Shown: positions 15,358-23,361 of the stretch, in pieces
How the letters are laid out: every line of letters begins with the position of its first letter
Numbering within the stretch: the stretch's first letter is position 1
Source of the DNA: Eubacterium sp.
GTDB taxonomy: Bacteria > Bacillota_A > Clostridia > Lachnospirales > Lachnospiraceae
DNA: 23,361 bases
Direction of reading: 5' to 3'
Assembly (NCBI GenBank): GCA_024687845.1
Contig: JAILEL010000046.1
Location: 1-23,361 of the forward strand
The notes under the pieces: model-generated
Told to the model about the DNA's origin: nothing
What the model saw: the letters and a program-made list of their open reading frames with translations, nothing else
Database searches by the model: none
Made by a program: the position numbers and the translations under genes

Positions 15358-16749
15358 TTAATTACCTAAGATCTTGCCAACCTCAGTATTCATTGCATCG
15401 ATACCTTCATCGATTGTCATTTCTCTGTTCATGATTGACTTATGATAAGTATCAAGTACATCATTGATTTCTGAAACGTTCTCAGCATATGGAACTTCCA
15501 GATACAGATTAGAAACCTTTAAAGCTTCCTTGCTCTCAGGATCTGAAGGGAATCCATCAAGACCTGTGATAATGCTAAGAGCTTCATCTGTCATCATTGC
15601 TGGGAAGTTACCTGTCTCAGCCATAACCTTAGCACCCTCTGCTCCAGATACCCACTCTACGAAATCGAAAGCTGCATCCTTCTGAGTTGATACGCTAGTT
15701 ACTGCAAGACCTGTAATAGTACCAAGTGTTGAACCTGGCTCAACGCCTTCTGCATGAGGATATTTAACCATACCCCAGTTACCGCAAAGACTTGCATCAT
15801 ACTCACCACTCTGAATACTTGAGATAAGTGTTGAAATAAACCATGAACCCATGTTAAGCATAGCTACATCGCCGCCTGAGAAAGCTGCTGAATAATGTAA
15901 GCCTTCTGCACTAAGGTCTGCATAGTTTCTACAAATCTGATCATCTTCCTGATTAAGTACCATCTCATAGTATGGCTTGAAGAAATCATAGTTACCACTG
16001 AGAATATTGTTCTTTCCATCAAGAACACCGAAGAGCTGAACTGCACTTCTCCATGTATGATAATGTGCACCATAGACCTGCTGGCCAAATGTAGGATCAG
16101 CAACCTTTCTAGCAAGCTCATCATACTGTTCAAATGTCATATCATTTGTAGGATAATCAACTCCTGCATTATCAAATATATCCTTATTATAGAACAGTAC
16201 CCAGAAATCGTTTCTGAATGGAAGTTCGAAAAGGCTTCCATTTACTGAAATCTGACTATCAACTCCGCCGTAAGCACTCAGGTCAATACCTGCATCACTT
16301 ATATAGCTGTCAAGTGGTTCAAGAGTGTTCTTTGAAACAAGTGTTGCATATCCAGGAACGTCCTTTATAGTAACAACATCAAAGTCAGAACCGCTACCTG
16401 AAAGTTCTGTTGCAAGAACTGTCATGTAATCTGTAGAACCAAGGTCTACCATTTCGATTGTTACCCCTGGATGTGATTCCTGATAAGCTTCCTGAAGTGC
16501 TATCCAATAAGGTGTTGCATCCTTATCCCATATAGCCCACTTAAGAGTTACATCACCACTTGCTGATTCATCAGCAGAAGCCTCTGTATCAGCCTCTTCG
16601 CTTGAATCTTCACTCTTAGCTTCCTCAGTTTTTGCTTCTGTTGCCGGAGCATCATTTCCGCTATTGCTAGAACTTGATCCACCACATCCCGTTAGCATAC
16701 CAGCTACCATAGTTGCAGCGAGTAATGCACTTAAAACCTTTCTCCTCAT
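15358..16749 (-). CDS. ABC sugar-binding lipoprotein (CUT1 extracellular solute-binding protein)
   Basis: A 463-residue family-1 solute-binding protein, first gene of the transport operon. The signal peptide MRRKVLSALLAATMVAGM ends in the lipobox LTGC; Cys22 would carry the lipid anchor on the outer face of the membrane. Residues 24-65 are a Ser/Ala/Glu/Asp-rich flexible linker. The mature domain begins near VTLKWAIWDKDATPYW, with FELPFRNDFWVLFYNKDIFD and AMLNMGSWFIS as family features. GGGAGG precedes the ATG. It captures the oligosaccharide and delivers it to the two permeases. A strong stem-loop after the gene may keep its mRNA in excess. Confidence 0.93.
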   Translation of the reverse strand: MRRKVLSALLAATMVAGMLTGCGGSSSSNSGNDAPATEAKTEEAKSEDSSEEADTEASADESASGDVTLKWAIWDKDATPYWIALQEAYQESHPGVTIEMVDLGSTDYMTVLATELSGSGSDFDVVTIKDVPGYATLVSKNTLEPLDSYISDAGIDLSAYGGVDSQISVNGSLFELPFRNDFWVLFYNKDIFDNAGVDYPTNDMTFEQYDELARKVADPTFGQQVYGAHYHTWRSAVQLFGVLDGKNNILSGNYDFFKPYYEMVLNQEDDQICRNYADLSAEGLHYSAAFSGGDVAMLNMGSWFISTLISSIQSGEYDASLCGNWGMVKYPHAEGVEPGSTLGTITGLAVTSVSTQKDAAFDFVEWVSGAEGAKVMAETGNFPAMMTDEALSIITGLDGFPSDPESKEALKVSNLYLEVPYAENVSEINDVLDTYHKSIMNREMTIDEGIDAMNTEVGKILGN

Positions 16750-16829
16750 GACTTGTACCTCCCATTTGTCAGAATTGAATATAAAATTTTCTGTTTTTTT
16801 GTATTTTTAGTATAATTTTTTATGCAAAA

Positions 16830-16850
16830 GTAATAAATGGAATTTATTAC
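16830..16850. promoter_or_regulatory. Perfect 21-bp dyad at the -35 of the lipoprotein operon
   Basis: GTAATAAAT (16830-16838), GGA, ATTTATTAC (16842-16850): 9-bp perfect arms with a 3-base centre. It covers the expected -35 of the minus-strand promoter whose -10 TATACT is at 16809-16814. The weak -35 (TTTATT) suggests that an activator, or control by the YesN regulator or a repressor, is needed. Confidence 0.5.
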
Positions 16851-16873
16851 ATTTTTATTCATTATTTATTCAC

Positions 16874-16891
16874 ATGTGTTTATTGACACAT
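16874..16891. promoter_or_regulatory. Second dyad in the divergent spacer (ATGTGT-N6-ACACAT)
   Basis: A perfect 6-bp inverted repeat with a 6-base spacer. It contains TTGACA (16883-16888), 23 bases from a TATAAT (16912-16917) on the plus strand, too far for an unaided promoter of the kinase gene. Its place between transporter and sensor genes suggests a shared regulator site. Confidence 0.4.
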
Positions 16892-17026
16892 AAAAACATT
16901 CACTATTTTTATATAATATGTATTATTTTATACATTTTTTTTGTCTATTAATTCTTTATTTTTTTTATATATATGATACAATTAGATAACAAAAAATATT
17001 TATATCAAATCATATGCGGATATATT

Positions 17027-18841
17027 ATGAAAAAAATTAAACTTAAATCTTCAAGTATACGTTTTCGCATACTGTTAATTACAATATCAACAGTTGTCTG
17101 TATAAGTATTGCTATCCTTTTTGCAGGCTATCAGACCGTTTCTAAAGATCTTCAGACTAATATGATTCAGACCTCTGAAATGAGAGTCTCTTTTTTATGC
17201 AATTCAATCAATACAAATCTGGCGAATTTTAATAGTTTTGTCCGGACTTGTCAGGGAAACCGGAAGATCATCACATTTGCTATGGAAGACAGCCAATCTG
17301 ATGTTATAACCAAAAGAGATGCTCATGATTTTATTCTGGAAAACTATCAGGCCAATAAAGATATATCCCAGAACCTTGTCAGAGTTGTTATTATGGGAAA
17401 TAAAAGAAATGATATCATTCAGATAGTCGAAGCTCATAACTCTACTACCTCTGTTTCCAGAAAAGGTGTTGAATCGCTTCCTTATTTCAGCAAAATATCC
17501 GAAACGAATAAAAAAGAATCTGTAGGCATTCTGTCTGACCCCTTTTTCACTACCAGATCTGTGCCTATGATACCTTTTTCCTATCCTATCTATCACCCAT
17601 TTGAAGATGAAATTATAGGATACGTATTTGCCGAACTTTCTACGAAAACTATTACATCTCCAATAGATGATAATATGAAAGATTCGAGCTCAAATATTTA
17701 TTTCAAAATAGATGAGCATCTATATCTATATAAGAATGGGATTCTGGTTCCTTTTAGAAATACATTTTCCGAAATAGATAATCTAAATGAATATGCCTTA
17801 AATTATAAAACTTCAATAAGCCGTTCCTTCAATAATGAAACTTCAGAAATATGCTTTATGATATCCAGACCTTTGGATATTGATGGATGGTATATAATAG
17901 AAAGCATCAATACTCAGGAACTGACTCGGAACATAGAGAATTCATATAATATCATGCTTCTTTTTATCTTAATAGTTGGATGTATTGTAACAATAGTTCT
18001 GTACTGGTTTCTCTATAATACTGTTGCAGTTCCGGTTTACAAGCTTCAGAAGAGAATTAAAAAGATAGAAAAAGGTGATTTTTCAAGAGACCCTTCTATA
18101 GAATGGGAGCACGAACTTGGTGACATAGGAAAAACCATCAACAACCTGACAGAAACTGTGCAGAAGATGCTGACTCAACGTGTTGAAGATGAAAAGAAAA
18201 AGAATGAATACGAATACAAAATGCTTCAGAGCCAGATTAATCCGCATTTCTTATACAATACACTTAATTCTATCAAATGGATGGCTACTATTCAGAATGC
18301 CCCTGGAATTGCAGAAATGACCACCGCTCTGTCGCGCCTTCTGAAAAATGTATCCAAAGGAACCAGCAGTGCAATATCGATTAAAAATGAGCTTGATCTC
18401 GTAAATGACTATTTTACAATTCAAAAATATCGCTATGGTGGAACCATTACTATGAATGTTTCATATGATGACCCTGATCTGTTATCATATGAAATCCTGA
18501 GATTTACACTTCAGCCTATTGTTGAAAATGCAATCTTTCACGGTATTGAACCAAAGGGCACAGCTGGAACGATAGAGATACATATTTTCTCAGATGAAAA
18601 TGATGATATACATATCGATGTAACTGATGATGGTGTTGGACTAGACGAAGAGTCCATGTCCAGTATACTGAATGATACCAATACTTCTTCCACATTTTTT
18701 AAGGAAATCGGTATCAGTAACGTTAACAAACGAATCCAATATAATTATGGTGAAAAATACGGTTTGTTCATTCATAGTGAGTTAGGCGAATACACCACTA
18801 TAACTGTATTATTACCTAAGAAAAAATGTGAGGATGTTTTA
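17027..18841 (+). CDS. YesM-like sensor histidine kinase
   Basis: A 605-residue kinase. A transmembrane helix (about 13-35) and a second (308-332) frame an extracellular sensor of 270 residues. A HAMP region follows (333-385) and then the His_kinase domain QSQINPHFLYNTLNSIKWM (401-419) with phospho-acceptor His407. ATPase boxes: ENAIFHG (500-506) and DDGVGL (534-539), with IGISNVNKRI (561-570). An in-frame ATG exists at 16973, but it has no ribosome site; the ATG at 17027 follows GCGGA and directly precedes the basic, then hydrophobic N-terminus. The stop codon (18842-18844) lies four bases into the regulator gene, so they are translationally coupled. It probably senses the extracellular sugar or its binding protein. 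Confidence 0.9.
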
Positions 18842-20454
18842 TGATTAAAGTTTTAATAGCCGATGATGAGCCTCTCGTTCAGGCCGGAATCAAATCCATG
18901 ATTAACTGGAACAATCTGGATATAAGTATAGTAGGAACTGCATCAAATGGAGCTGTAGCTTATAATATGATCAAAGAGCTTCAACCTGATATCATTATTT
19001 CCGATATAAAAATGCCTGTAATGAGTGGACTGGAGCTGGCAAAAAAATGTCAGGAGGAAGAACTGAATCTCCCCGTATTTATCCTTCTTACTAGTTTTGA
19101 GGATTTTCAGTTTGTCAAAGAAGCAATCACCTACAGAGTCAGCGACTATCTTATCAAGCTTGAACTTACTCCAGATACACTTAAAGAAAGTCTTAAAAAT
19201 GCCATTTCAAGACTGAATGAGATAAAGAAAAAAACTGAAGTTTCTGAAACTCCTGCTATAGACAGCTTATATCTGATGAAGGATCAGTTTTATACAAGGC
19301 TTCTGCTGAATCTTTTCGAATCAACCGTTCAGTTCGAAGCACAAAGCAAGAATCTGAACATTAATTTTGACTATGATGCTTTCGCAGTAGGATATCTGTC
19401 CATTAACAGTGAAAAGCTTGATGCTATGGACACCGAGAAACGACTTAATCTATATACCAGCAGCATGCAGATGGTATCTGAGCTCATATCCAAATACGTA
19501 CCTTGTCACGTTATAGCTAAGGATATAAACTGCCTGAATATCATTTTCTTCCTTAAGAATATAGATCCTGATGAATATAAAAATATCATTGAAAATGCGC
19601 TGAATCATGTATCTGTTATGCTATACAACTATTATAGTGTTAATATATCTGTTTCCATAGGCTCCATAGTTACTTCACCACTTCAGATATCTACCTCCTA
19701 TCAGGATGCAAAACAGACATATTCTATGCTGGATAAGGATCACAAATTTCTATTCTACTCGGATCTGCCAGAGCATAAACCATTTACCAATATTTTTAAT
19801 ATGGCTCTGTTCAAGGAAGATATCAGAAAAGCTTATGCCGAATATGATAAGGAAGCACTTAGCGATATATTTAATTCAATAATAGCACTCTTTGAAGGTC
19901 AGAACCCGCATTTTATCCAGGCTCTTGATGCCGCAGGAAGCGTGCTTTATCTATCACTTTCGCTTCTGAATAATGGCGAACAGATTGTAACATCTATATT
20001 TTCAGATAGGCCAAATGGTTATCGTTCTCTATATGAAATGACAACCGTTGAGCAGATTATGGATTGGCTTAAGGAACTAAGAGATGGCCTTTGTGAAACC
20101 TTTGATTCTCAAAATAAAAACTATAAGAATCACATCGTTGTAAATGTTAAAAAGTACATAAAGGAACATGTAAATGAAAAGTTGTCTCTCAATGTTGTAG
20201 CTGAAGTCTTTAATATCAGCCCAAATTATTTAAGTGTTCTTTTCTCCAAGCATAATGATGTTGGCTTTACTGACTATATAAATCAATGCAAAATCGAAGT
20301 AGCTCAGAAAATGCTGGCTGAGGGAGATTATAAAATATATGAAATATCCGACAAGCTTGGATTTGAAAGTGCCTTTTATTTCAGCCGTGTATTTAAAAAG
20401 GTCACTGGAGTCTCCCCAAAGAATTACACATCAAACAATACATTTATAGAATAA
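18841..20454 (+). CDS. YesN-like response regulator, AraC family
   Basis: A 537-residue regulator. The receiver domain has Asp8-Asp9, phospho-acceptor Asp55 in DIIISDIKMPVMSG, Thr84 in LLTSFED and Lys106 in YLIKLELT. A long middle region (about 130-430) is poorly conserved. The C-terminal AraC-type double helix-turn-helix is near residues 435-530: NVVAEVFNISPNYLSVLFSK and EISDKLGFESAFYFSRVFKK, then TGVSPKNY. Its ATG overlaps the kinase stop (ATGA), so the two form one unit. The likely targets are the divergent transport operon and perhaps its own operon, including the lyase downstream. The dyads at 16830-16891 are the obvious binding candidates. Confidence 0.9.
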   Translation: MIKVLIADDEPLVQAGIKSMINWNNLDISIVGTASNGAVAYNMIKELQPDIIISDIKMPVMSGLELAKKCQEEELNLPVFILLTSFEDFQFVKEAITYRVSDYLIKLELTPDTLKESLKNAISRLNEIKKKTEVSETPAIDSLYLMKDQFYTRLLLNLFESTVQFEAQSKNLNINFDYDAFAVGYLSINSEKLDAMDTEKRLNLYTSSMQMVSELISKYVPCHVIAKDINCLNIIFFLKNIDPDEYKNIIENALNHVSVMLYNYYSVNISVSIGSIVTSPLQISTSYQDAKQTYSMLDKDHKFLFYSDLPEHKPFTNIFNMALFKEDIRKAYAEYDKEALSDIFNSIIALFEGQNPHFIQALDAAGSVLYLSLSLLNNGEQIVTSIFSDRPNGYRSLYEMTTVEQIMDWLKELRDGLCETFDSQNKNYKNHIVVNVKKYIKEHVNEKLSLNVVAEVFNISPNYLSVLFSKHNDVGFTDYINQCKIEVAQKMLAEGDYKIYEISDKLGFESAFYFSRVFKKVTGVSPKNYTSNNTFIE

Positions 20455-20476
20455 CTGTGTTTTCAGGAGGACCGAT

Positions 20477-22309
20477 ATGTTTACACAATTTTCTGAAACA
20501 TTTACTAATGATTTCCAGACATTTCAACCATATCCAGTTATATCCGATAGAGATAGCTGGGAAAAATTGGATGATGAATGGAAAAAAGAAACTATTAAAC
20601 TGGCAGAATCGTATCTTGGTTATGAGTATCCACATCTATCAGCGACGGATTTTCTTGATTTCTGCCGGACTGGAAATCGTATAAGATACGAGGACAGATA
20701 TTTTGTCAAAAGATATGCATTAAATGCACTAGTTCTGGCGGAATGTGTTGAAGATAAAGGTCGTTTTATGGACGATATCATCAACGGATTATATTCCATC
20801 TGTGAGGAAAGCGCCTGGCAGCTTCCACCTCACAACACATACATCCGTGATACTCCTCAGCTTCCACTTCCAGATACTACCCGCCCGATTCTTGATCTTT
20901 TTGCCTGTGAAACAGGTGCTGTACTAGCAACTGCTTCCTATCTTCTCGCAGAGAAACTAGACAAGGTTAGTCCATTTATCACTAAAAATATCTATCACCT
21001 TTTGGAGAAAAGGATATATAAGCCATATCTGAGCGAACATTTCTGGTGGATGGGAAATGGCAAAGAACCGATGAATAACTGGACCATCTGGTGTACTGAA
21101 AATGTACTTATTGCTTCTTTCTTATGCAACAAGGATTCTGATTATCTCAGAAAAGCTTTTAAGAAAGCATGTCAGAGCGCTGACTATTTTCTAGCAGAAT
21201 ACGGTGAAGACGGCTGCTGCGACGAAGGTGCACAGTACTATCGTCATGCAGGGCTTTGCCTATTTGGGGTATTGGAGGTATTAAATGCTGTAACCAACGG
21301 ACATTTTTCTACCCTGTATAATGAAACCATTGTTAAAAATATTGCAGCATATATAATGAATGTTCATATTCAGGGACCTTACTATCTTAACTTCGCAGAC
21401 TGTTCTCCTATTGCAGGAAGATCTGGTGCCAGAGAAATGCTTTTTGCAGAAAGAACTGCTAACAAAGATATGATTCAGTATGCCACTGAAGACTTTATCG
21501 ATGGCGGGATAACTACACTCCTGCTTCCAAATGAAAGCAACCTTTATTATCGTGTGCAAAATGCATTTGCCATATCTAAGGCAAGAGAAAATGCTCAAAA
21601 GAAAAATCCATCTATAGCCTACAAGGATATTTATTTTCCAAGTGTTGGAGTTTTTATCGCCCGTGATAAGCAGCTGTATCTTGCAGCCAAGGCCGGCGAT
21701 AACGATGACAGCCACAATCATAACGACACTGGAAGCATCACCATATATAAAAATGGAAGCCCTCTTCTGATTGATGTAGGTGTTGAAAATTATACGAAGA
21801 AAACATTTTCACCAGATAGATATGATATCTGGACTATGCAGTCAGCTTATCATAATCTGCCAACTATAAATGGTTATATGCAGAAGGACGGTGCTGATTA
21901 TCATGCCGAAAATGTTGATTACGCTTTCGGTTCAACGGAAAGCCATATAGAGATGGAACTATCTCATGCCTATCCAGAAGAAGCAGGCATCAGGTCATTT
22001 ATAAGAAAAGCTACATTATATAAAGGAAATGAGATTATCATCGAAGATACCTATGATTTTTCAGATTCGGAGAAGCAGGAAGTAGTTCTAAGTCTTATGA
22101 CATACGAGAAAACTACTATATCGGAAACTGATACGGAGTTGATATGCTCTATCGGAGATCTTGGAACTCTCAGTCTTGAAGGTGGTAATCTTATAAAAAC
22201 AGAAACCATACCTATTACAGACTCAAGGCTTGCTATCTGCTGGAAACATGAAATATACAGAACTCTTATCTCTATAACAGAGAGTAAATGCAGAATGCGT
22301 ATATCATGA
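20477..22309 (+). CDS. Heparinase II/III family polysaccharide lyase, cytoplasmic
   Basis: A 610-residue protein with an alpha-toroid first half and a C-terminal beta-sheet heparinase II/III domain. Key features: NNWTIWC (200-206), EGAQYYRHAG (250-259, with candidate catalytic Tyr254/Tyr255), DSHNHNDTGS (411-420, candidate His413/His415), and SAYHNLPTINGYMQ (456-469, His459). These correspond to the Tyr/His elimination machinery of the family. There is no signal peptide, unlike secreted heparinases, so it cuts imported oligosaccharides. AGGAGG precedes the ATG, 22 bases after the regulator stop. The streptococcal HepC of glycosaminoglycan loci is the closest idea. PL subfamily and substrate (heparan, chondroitin, hyaluronan or alginate-like) cannot be fixed here. 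Confidence 0.85.
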   Translation: MFTQFSETFTNDFQTFQPYPVISDRDSWEKLDDEWKKETIKLAESYLGYEYPHLSATDFLDFCRTGNRIRYEDRYFVKRYALNALVLAECVEDKGRFMDDIINGLYSICEESAWQLPPHNTYIRDTPQLPLPDTTRPILDLFACETGAVLATASYLLAEKLDKVSPFITKNIYHLLEKRIYKPYLSEHFWWMGNGKEPMNNWTIWCTENVLIASFLCNKDSDYLRKAFKKACQSADYFLAEYGEDGCCDEGAQYYRHAGLCLFGVLEVLNAVTNGHFSTLYNETIVKNIAAYIMNVHIQGPYYLNFADCSPIAGRSGAREMLFAERTANKDMIQYATEDFIDGGITTLLLPNESNLYYRVQNAFAISKARENAQKKNPSIAYKDIYFPSVGVFIARDKQLYLAAKAGDNDDSHNHNDTGSITIYKNGSPLLIDVGVENYTKKTFSPDRYDIWTMQSAYHNLPTINGYMQKDGADYHAENVDYAFGSTESHIEMELSHAYPEEAGIRSFIRKATLYKGNEIIIEDTYDFSDSEKQEVVLSLMTYEKTTISETDTELICSIGDLGTLSLEGGNLIKTETIPITDSRLAICWKHEIYRTLISITESKCRMRIS

Positions 22310-22340
22310 CCACACGGGAAGATCCTGTTAAATAAAGTAA

Positions 22341-22397
22341 AAAAGAATCCAGGAAACATATATTCTGATATCAGATATATGCATTCCGGATTCTTTT
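22341..22397. terminator. Bidirectional terminator between the lyase and KDPG aldolase genes
   Basis: AAAAGAATCC (22341-22350) pairs with GGATTCTTTT (22388-22397), and an imperfect inner stem GGAA..CATATAT / ATATATG..TTCC continues it. The outer A/T ends make it a stop for both the plus-strand lyase operon and the minus-strand aldolase operon. Confidence 0.75.
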
Positions 22398-22423
22398 ATT
22401 TTGAACTGCCTCTTGACGTATGT

Positions 22424-23074
22424 CTAACGGTTAGAAGCTACTATTGCTGCAGCCTCTGCTACCAGACTCTTTATCTTATCAAAATCGCCGGCCTTTATAA
22501 GGTCTCCCTTAACCATCCAGCTACCGCCACAGCAGAAGATTCTGCTGGATTTCAGATAATCTACTACATTTGTGGAATTAATACCACCTGTTGGCATAAA
22601 CTTTACATTAGGAAATGCTGCACCTACTGCATTTATCATGCTCAGTCCACCTGCATTCTCAGCTGGGAAGAACTTAACATGATCAAGTCCTAGCTTTACA
22701 GCCTGAATAAGTTCAGTAGGTGTCTGAATTCCAGGACATACAGGAATGTCCTTTTCCAGACAATATTTAACTATTTCAGGATCAAAACCTGGGGAAACGA
22801 TGAATTTTGCTCCTGCTGCTACTGCTCTGTCAACCTGCTCTATGGTAAGCACTGTTCCAGCCCCAACCAGCATATCAGGAAACTTTTCAGCCATGATTCT
22901 GATTGATTCCTCTGCTGCATCAGTTCTGAATGTGACCTCAGCTGCCGGAAGTCCCCCTTCCATAAGAGCCTTTCCAAGTGGCTCTGCATCCTTGGCATCA
23001 TTCATGACTACAACTGGAATGATTCCTACCTCTGTAAATCTATTAAGTGTTTCTACTGTTTTCTCGCTATTCAT
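22424..23074 (-). CDS. KDPG/KHG aldolase
   Basis: A 216-residue class I aldolase that splits 2-keto-3-deoxy-6-phosphogluconate into pyruvate and glyceraldehyde-3-phosphate, the last step of uronate breakdown. Glu46 in AAEVTFR, GAGTV (71-75), FIVSPGFDP (91-99), the Schiff-base Lys134 in HVKFFPAE and the phosphate loop PTGGIN and GGSWMV are all present. The ATG is preceded by GAGGT. It follows the SDR gene by 28 bases on the same strand, so the two form an operon that reads toward the lyase gene. It completes the catabolic path started by GH88. Length and motifs are typical. Confidence 0.93.
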   Translation of the reverse strand: MNSEKTVETLNRFTEVGIIPVVVMNDAKDAEPLGKALMEGGLPAAEVTFRTDAAEESIRIMAEKFPDMLVGAGTVLTIEQVDRAVAAGAKFIVSPGFDPEIVKYCLEKDIPVCPGIQTPTELIQAVKLGLDHVKFFPAENAGGLSMINAVGAAFPNVKFMPTGGINSTNVVDYLKSSRIFCCGGSWMVKGDLIKAGDFDKIKSLVAEAAAIVASNR

Positions 23075-23102
23075 TGCTTCTACCTCTAATTTTATAAATA
23101 TA

Positions 23103-23361
23103 TTACTGATCCTGAGTTGTTACGTCAGTATCGTCTTCTTTCTCTGCTGCAAACTTGCTTTCATCAAGGTTATTAGGATCCTGTCCGATATATGCAAGGA
23201 TACCGCCGTCTATGTATATTACCTGTCCATTTATAAAATCAGATGCCTCTGATGCAAGGAATACTGCAAGTCCCTGAAGATCCTCTGTACGTCCCCATCT
23301 CTGTGCCGGAGTCTTAGAACGGATGAATCTGTCAAATGGATTCATAGAACCATCCTCCTGT
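23103..23361 (-). CDS. SDR oxidoreductase, gluconate 5-dehydrogenase/DhuD-like, N-terminus cut by window edge
   Basis: Only the C-terminal 86 residues are visible; the gene continues past the right edge. The read ...QEDGSMNPFDRFIRSKTPAQ, then RWGRTEDLQGLAVFLASEAS and NGQVIYIDGGILAYIG, is the conserved C-terminus of the short-chain reductases annotated as gluconate 5-dehydrogenase. In glycosaminoglycan loci the homologue DhuD reduces the keto-deoxy-uronate isomer to KDG. This fits its neighbours (GH88, lyase, KDPG aldolase). After the usual end it has about 25 extra residues, rich in Asp, Glu and Thr (DESKFAAEKEDDTDVTTQDQ). The coenzyme-binding GxxxGxG and YxxxK motifs are off the window. Confidence 0.85.
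   Translation of the reverse strand, partial: QEDGSMNPFDRFIRSKTPAQRWGRTEDLQGLAVFLASEASDFINGQVIYIDGGILAYIGQDPNNLDESKFAAEKEDDTDVTTQDQ

Noticed and set aside
16883..16917. A sigma-A promoter for the sensor kinase gene from TTGACA and TATAAT
   Set aside because: The boxes are 23 bases apart, too far for an ordinary promoter; kept only as a note in the dyad entry.
23103..23345. An 80-residue gene starting at the ATG at 23345, with an AGGAGG eight bases upstream
   Set aside because: The same frame stays open to the window edge and the upstream residues QEDGS fit the SDR family, so the ATG is internal and the AGGAGG is coding sequence.

Overview
The window looks like a piece of a low-GC, anaerobic Gram-positive chromosome, most likely from the Lachnospiraceae (Butyrivibrio/Pseudobutyrivibrio-like). 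The clues are AT-rich promoters with strong AGGAGG ribosome sites, a Re-citrate-synthase-like enzyme, a clostridial BioB, and a YesM/YesN-controlled ABC sugar locus of the Firmicutes type. The genus is an inference from gene style only. No tRNA, rRNA, CRISPR array or transposase was seen, and no stretch over 300 bases lacks a gene.

Left part (1-8717), housekeeping and accessory genes: an alpha/beta hydrolase cut by the left edge and controlled by two GTGACC-type palindromes; a LysR regulator divergent from a Re-citrate-synthase-like enzyme; an unusual stand-alone RsmH-like methyltransferase; a small nitroreductase; an ABC-2 exporter operon (ATPase, permease, TetR regulator); and a BirA-type-operator-controlled biotin synthase on the minus strand. 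The gap between tetR and bioB holds a striking 207-bp structured element with 13-bp perfect terminal inverted repeats, one of which overlaps the bioB stop codon.

Right part (8821-23361), one uronic-acid oligosaccharide utilisation locus. The minus-strand operon runs from 16749 down to 8821: solute-binding lipoprotein, two permeases, an intra-operon terminator, GH88 unsaturated glucuronyl hydrolase, DUF2264 protein, YesL-like membrane protein, and a cytoplasmic F5/8-type carbohydrate-binding protein. Divergently, on the plus strand, come a YesM-like sensor kinase, a YesN-like response regulator and a heparinase II/III family lyase. Converging on these are KDPG aldolase and an SDR reductase cut by the right edge.

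Proposed flow: oligosaccharides made outside the cell by enzymes not in this window are bound by the lipoprotein and imported through the permeases, with an ATPase encoded elsewhere. They are cut inside the cell by the lyase, GH88 and DUF2264 proteins. The unsaturated uronate then goes through isomerase (not seen), the SDR reductase, KDG kinase (not seen) and KDPG aldolase to pyruvate and glyceraldehyde-3-phosphate. The gene set recalls the streptococcal glycosaminoglycan cluster, but with ABC instead of PTS import and with two extra proteins (DUF2264 and the F5/8-like protein). The exact polymer cannot be decided from sequence alone.
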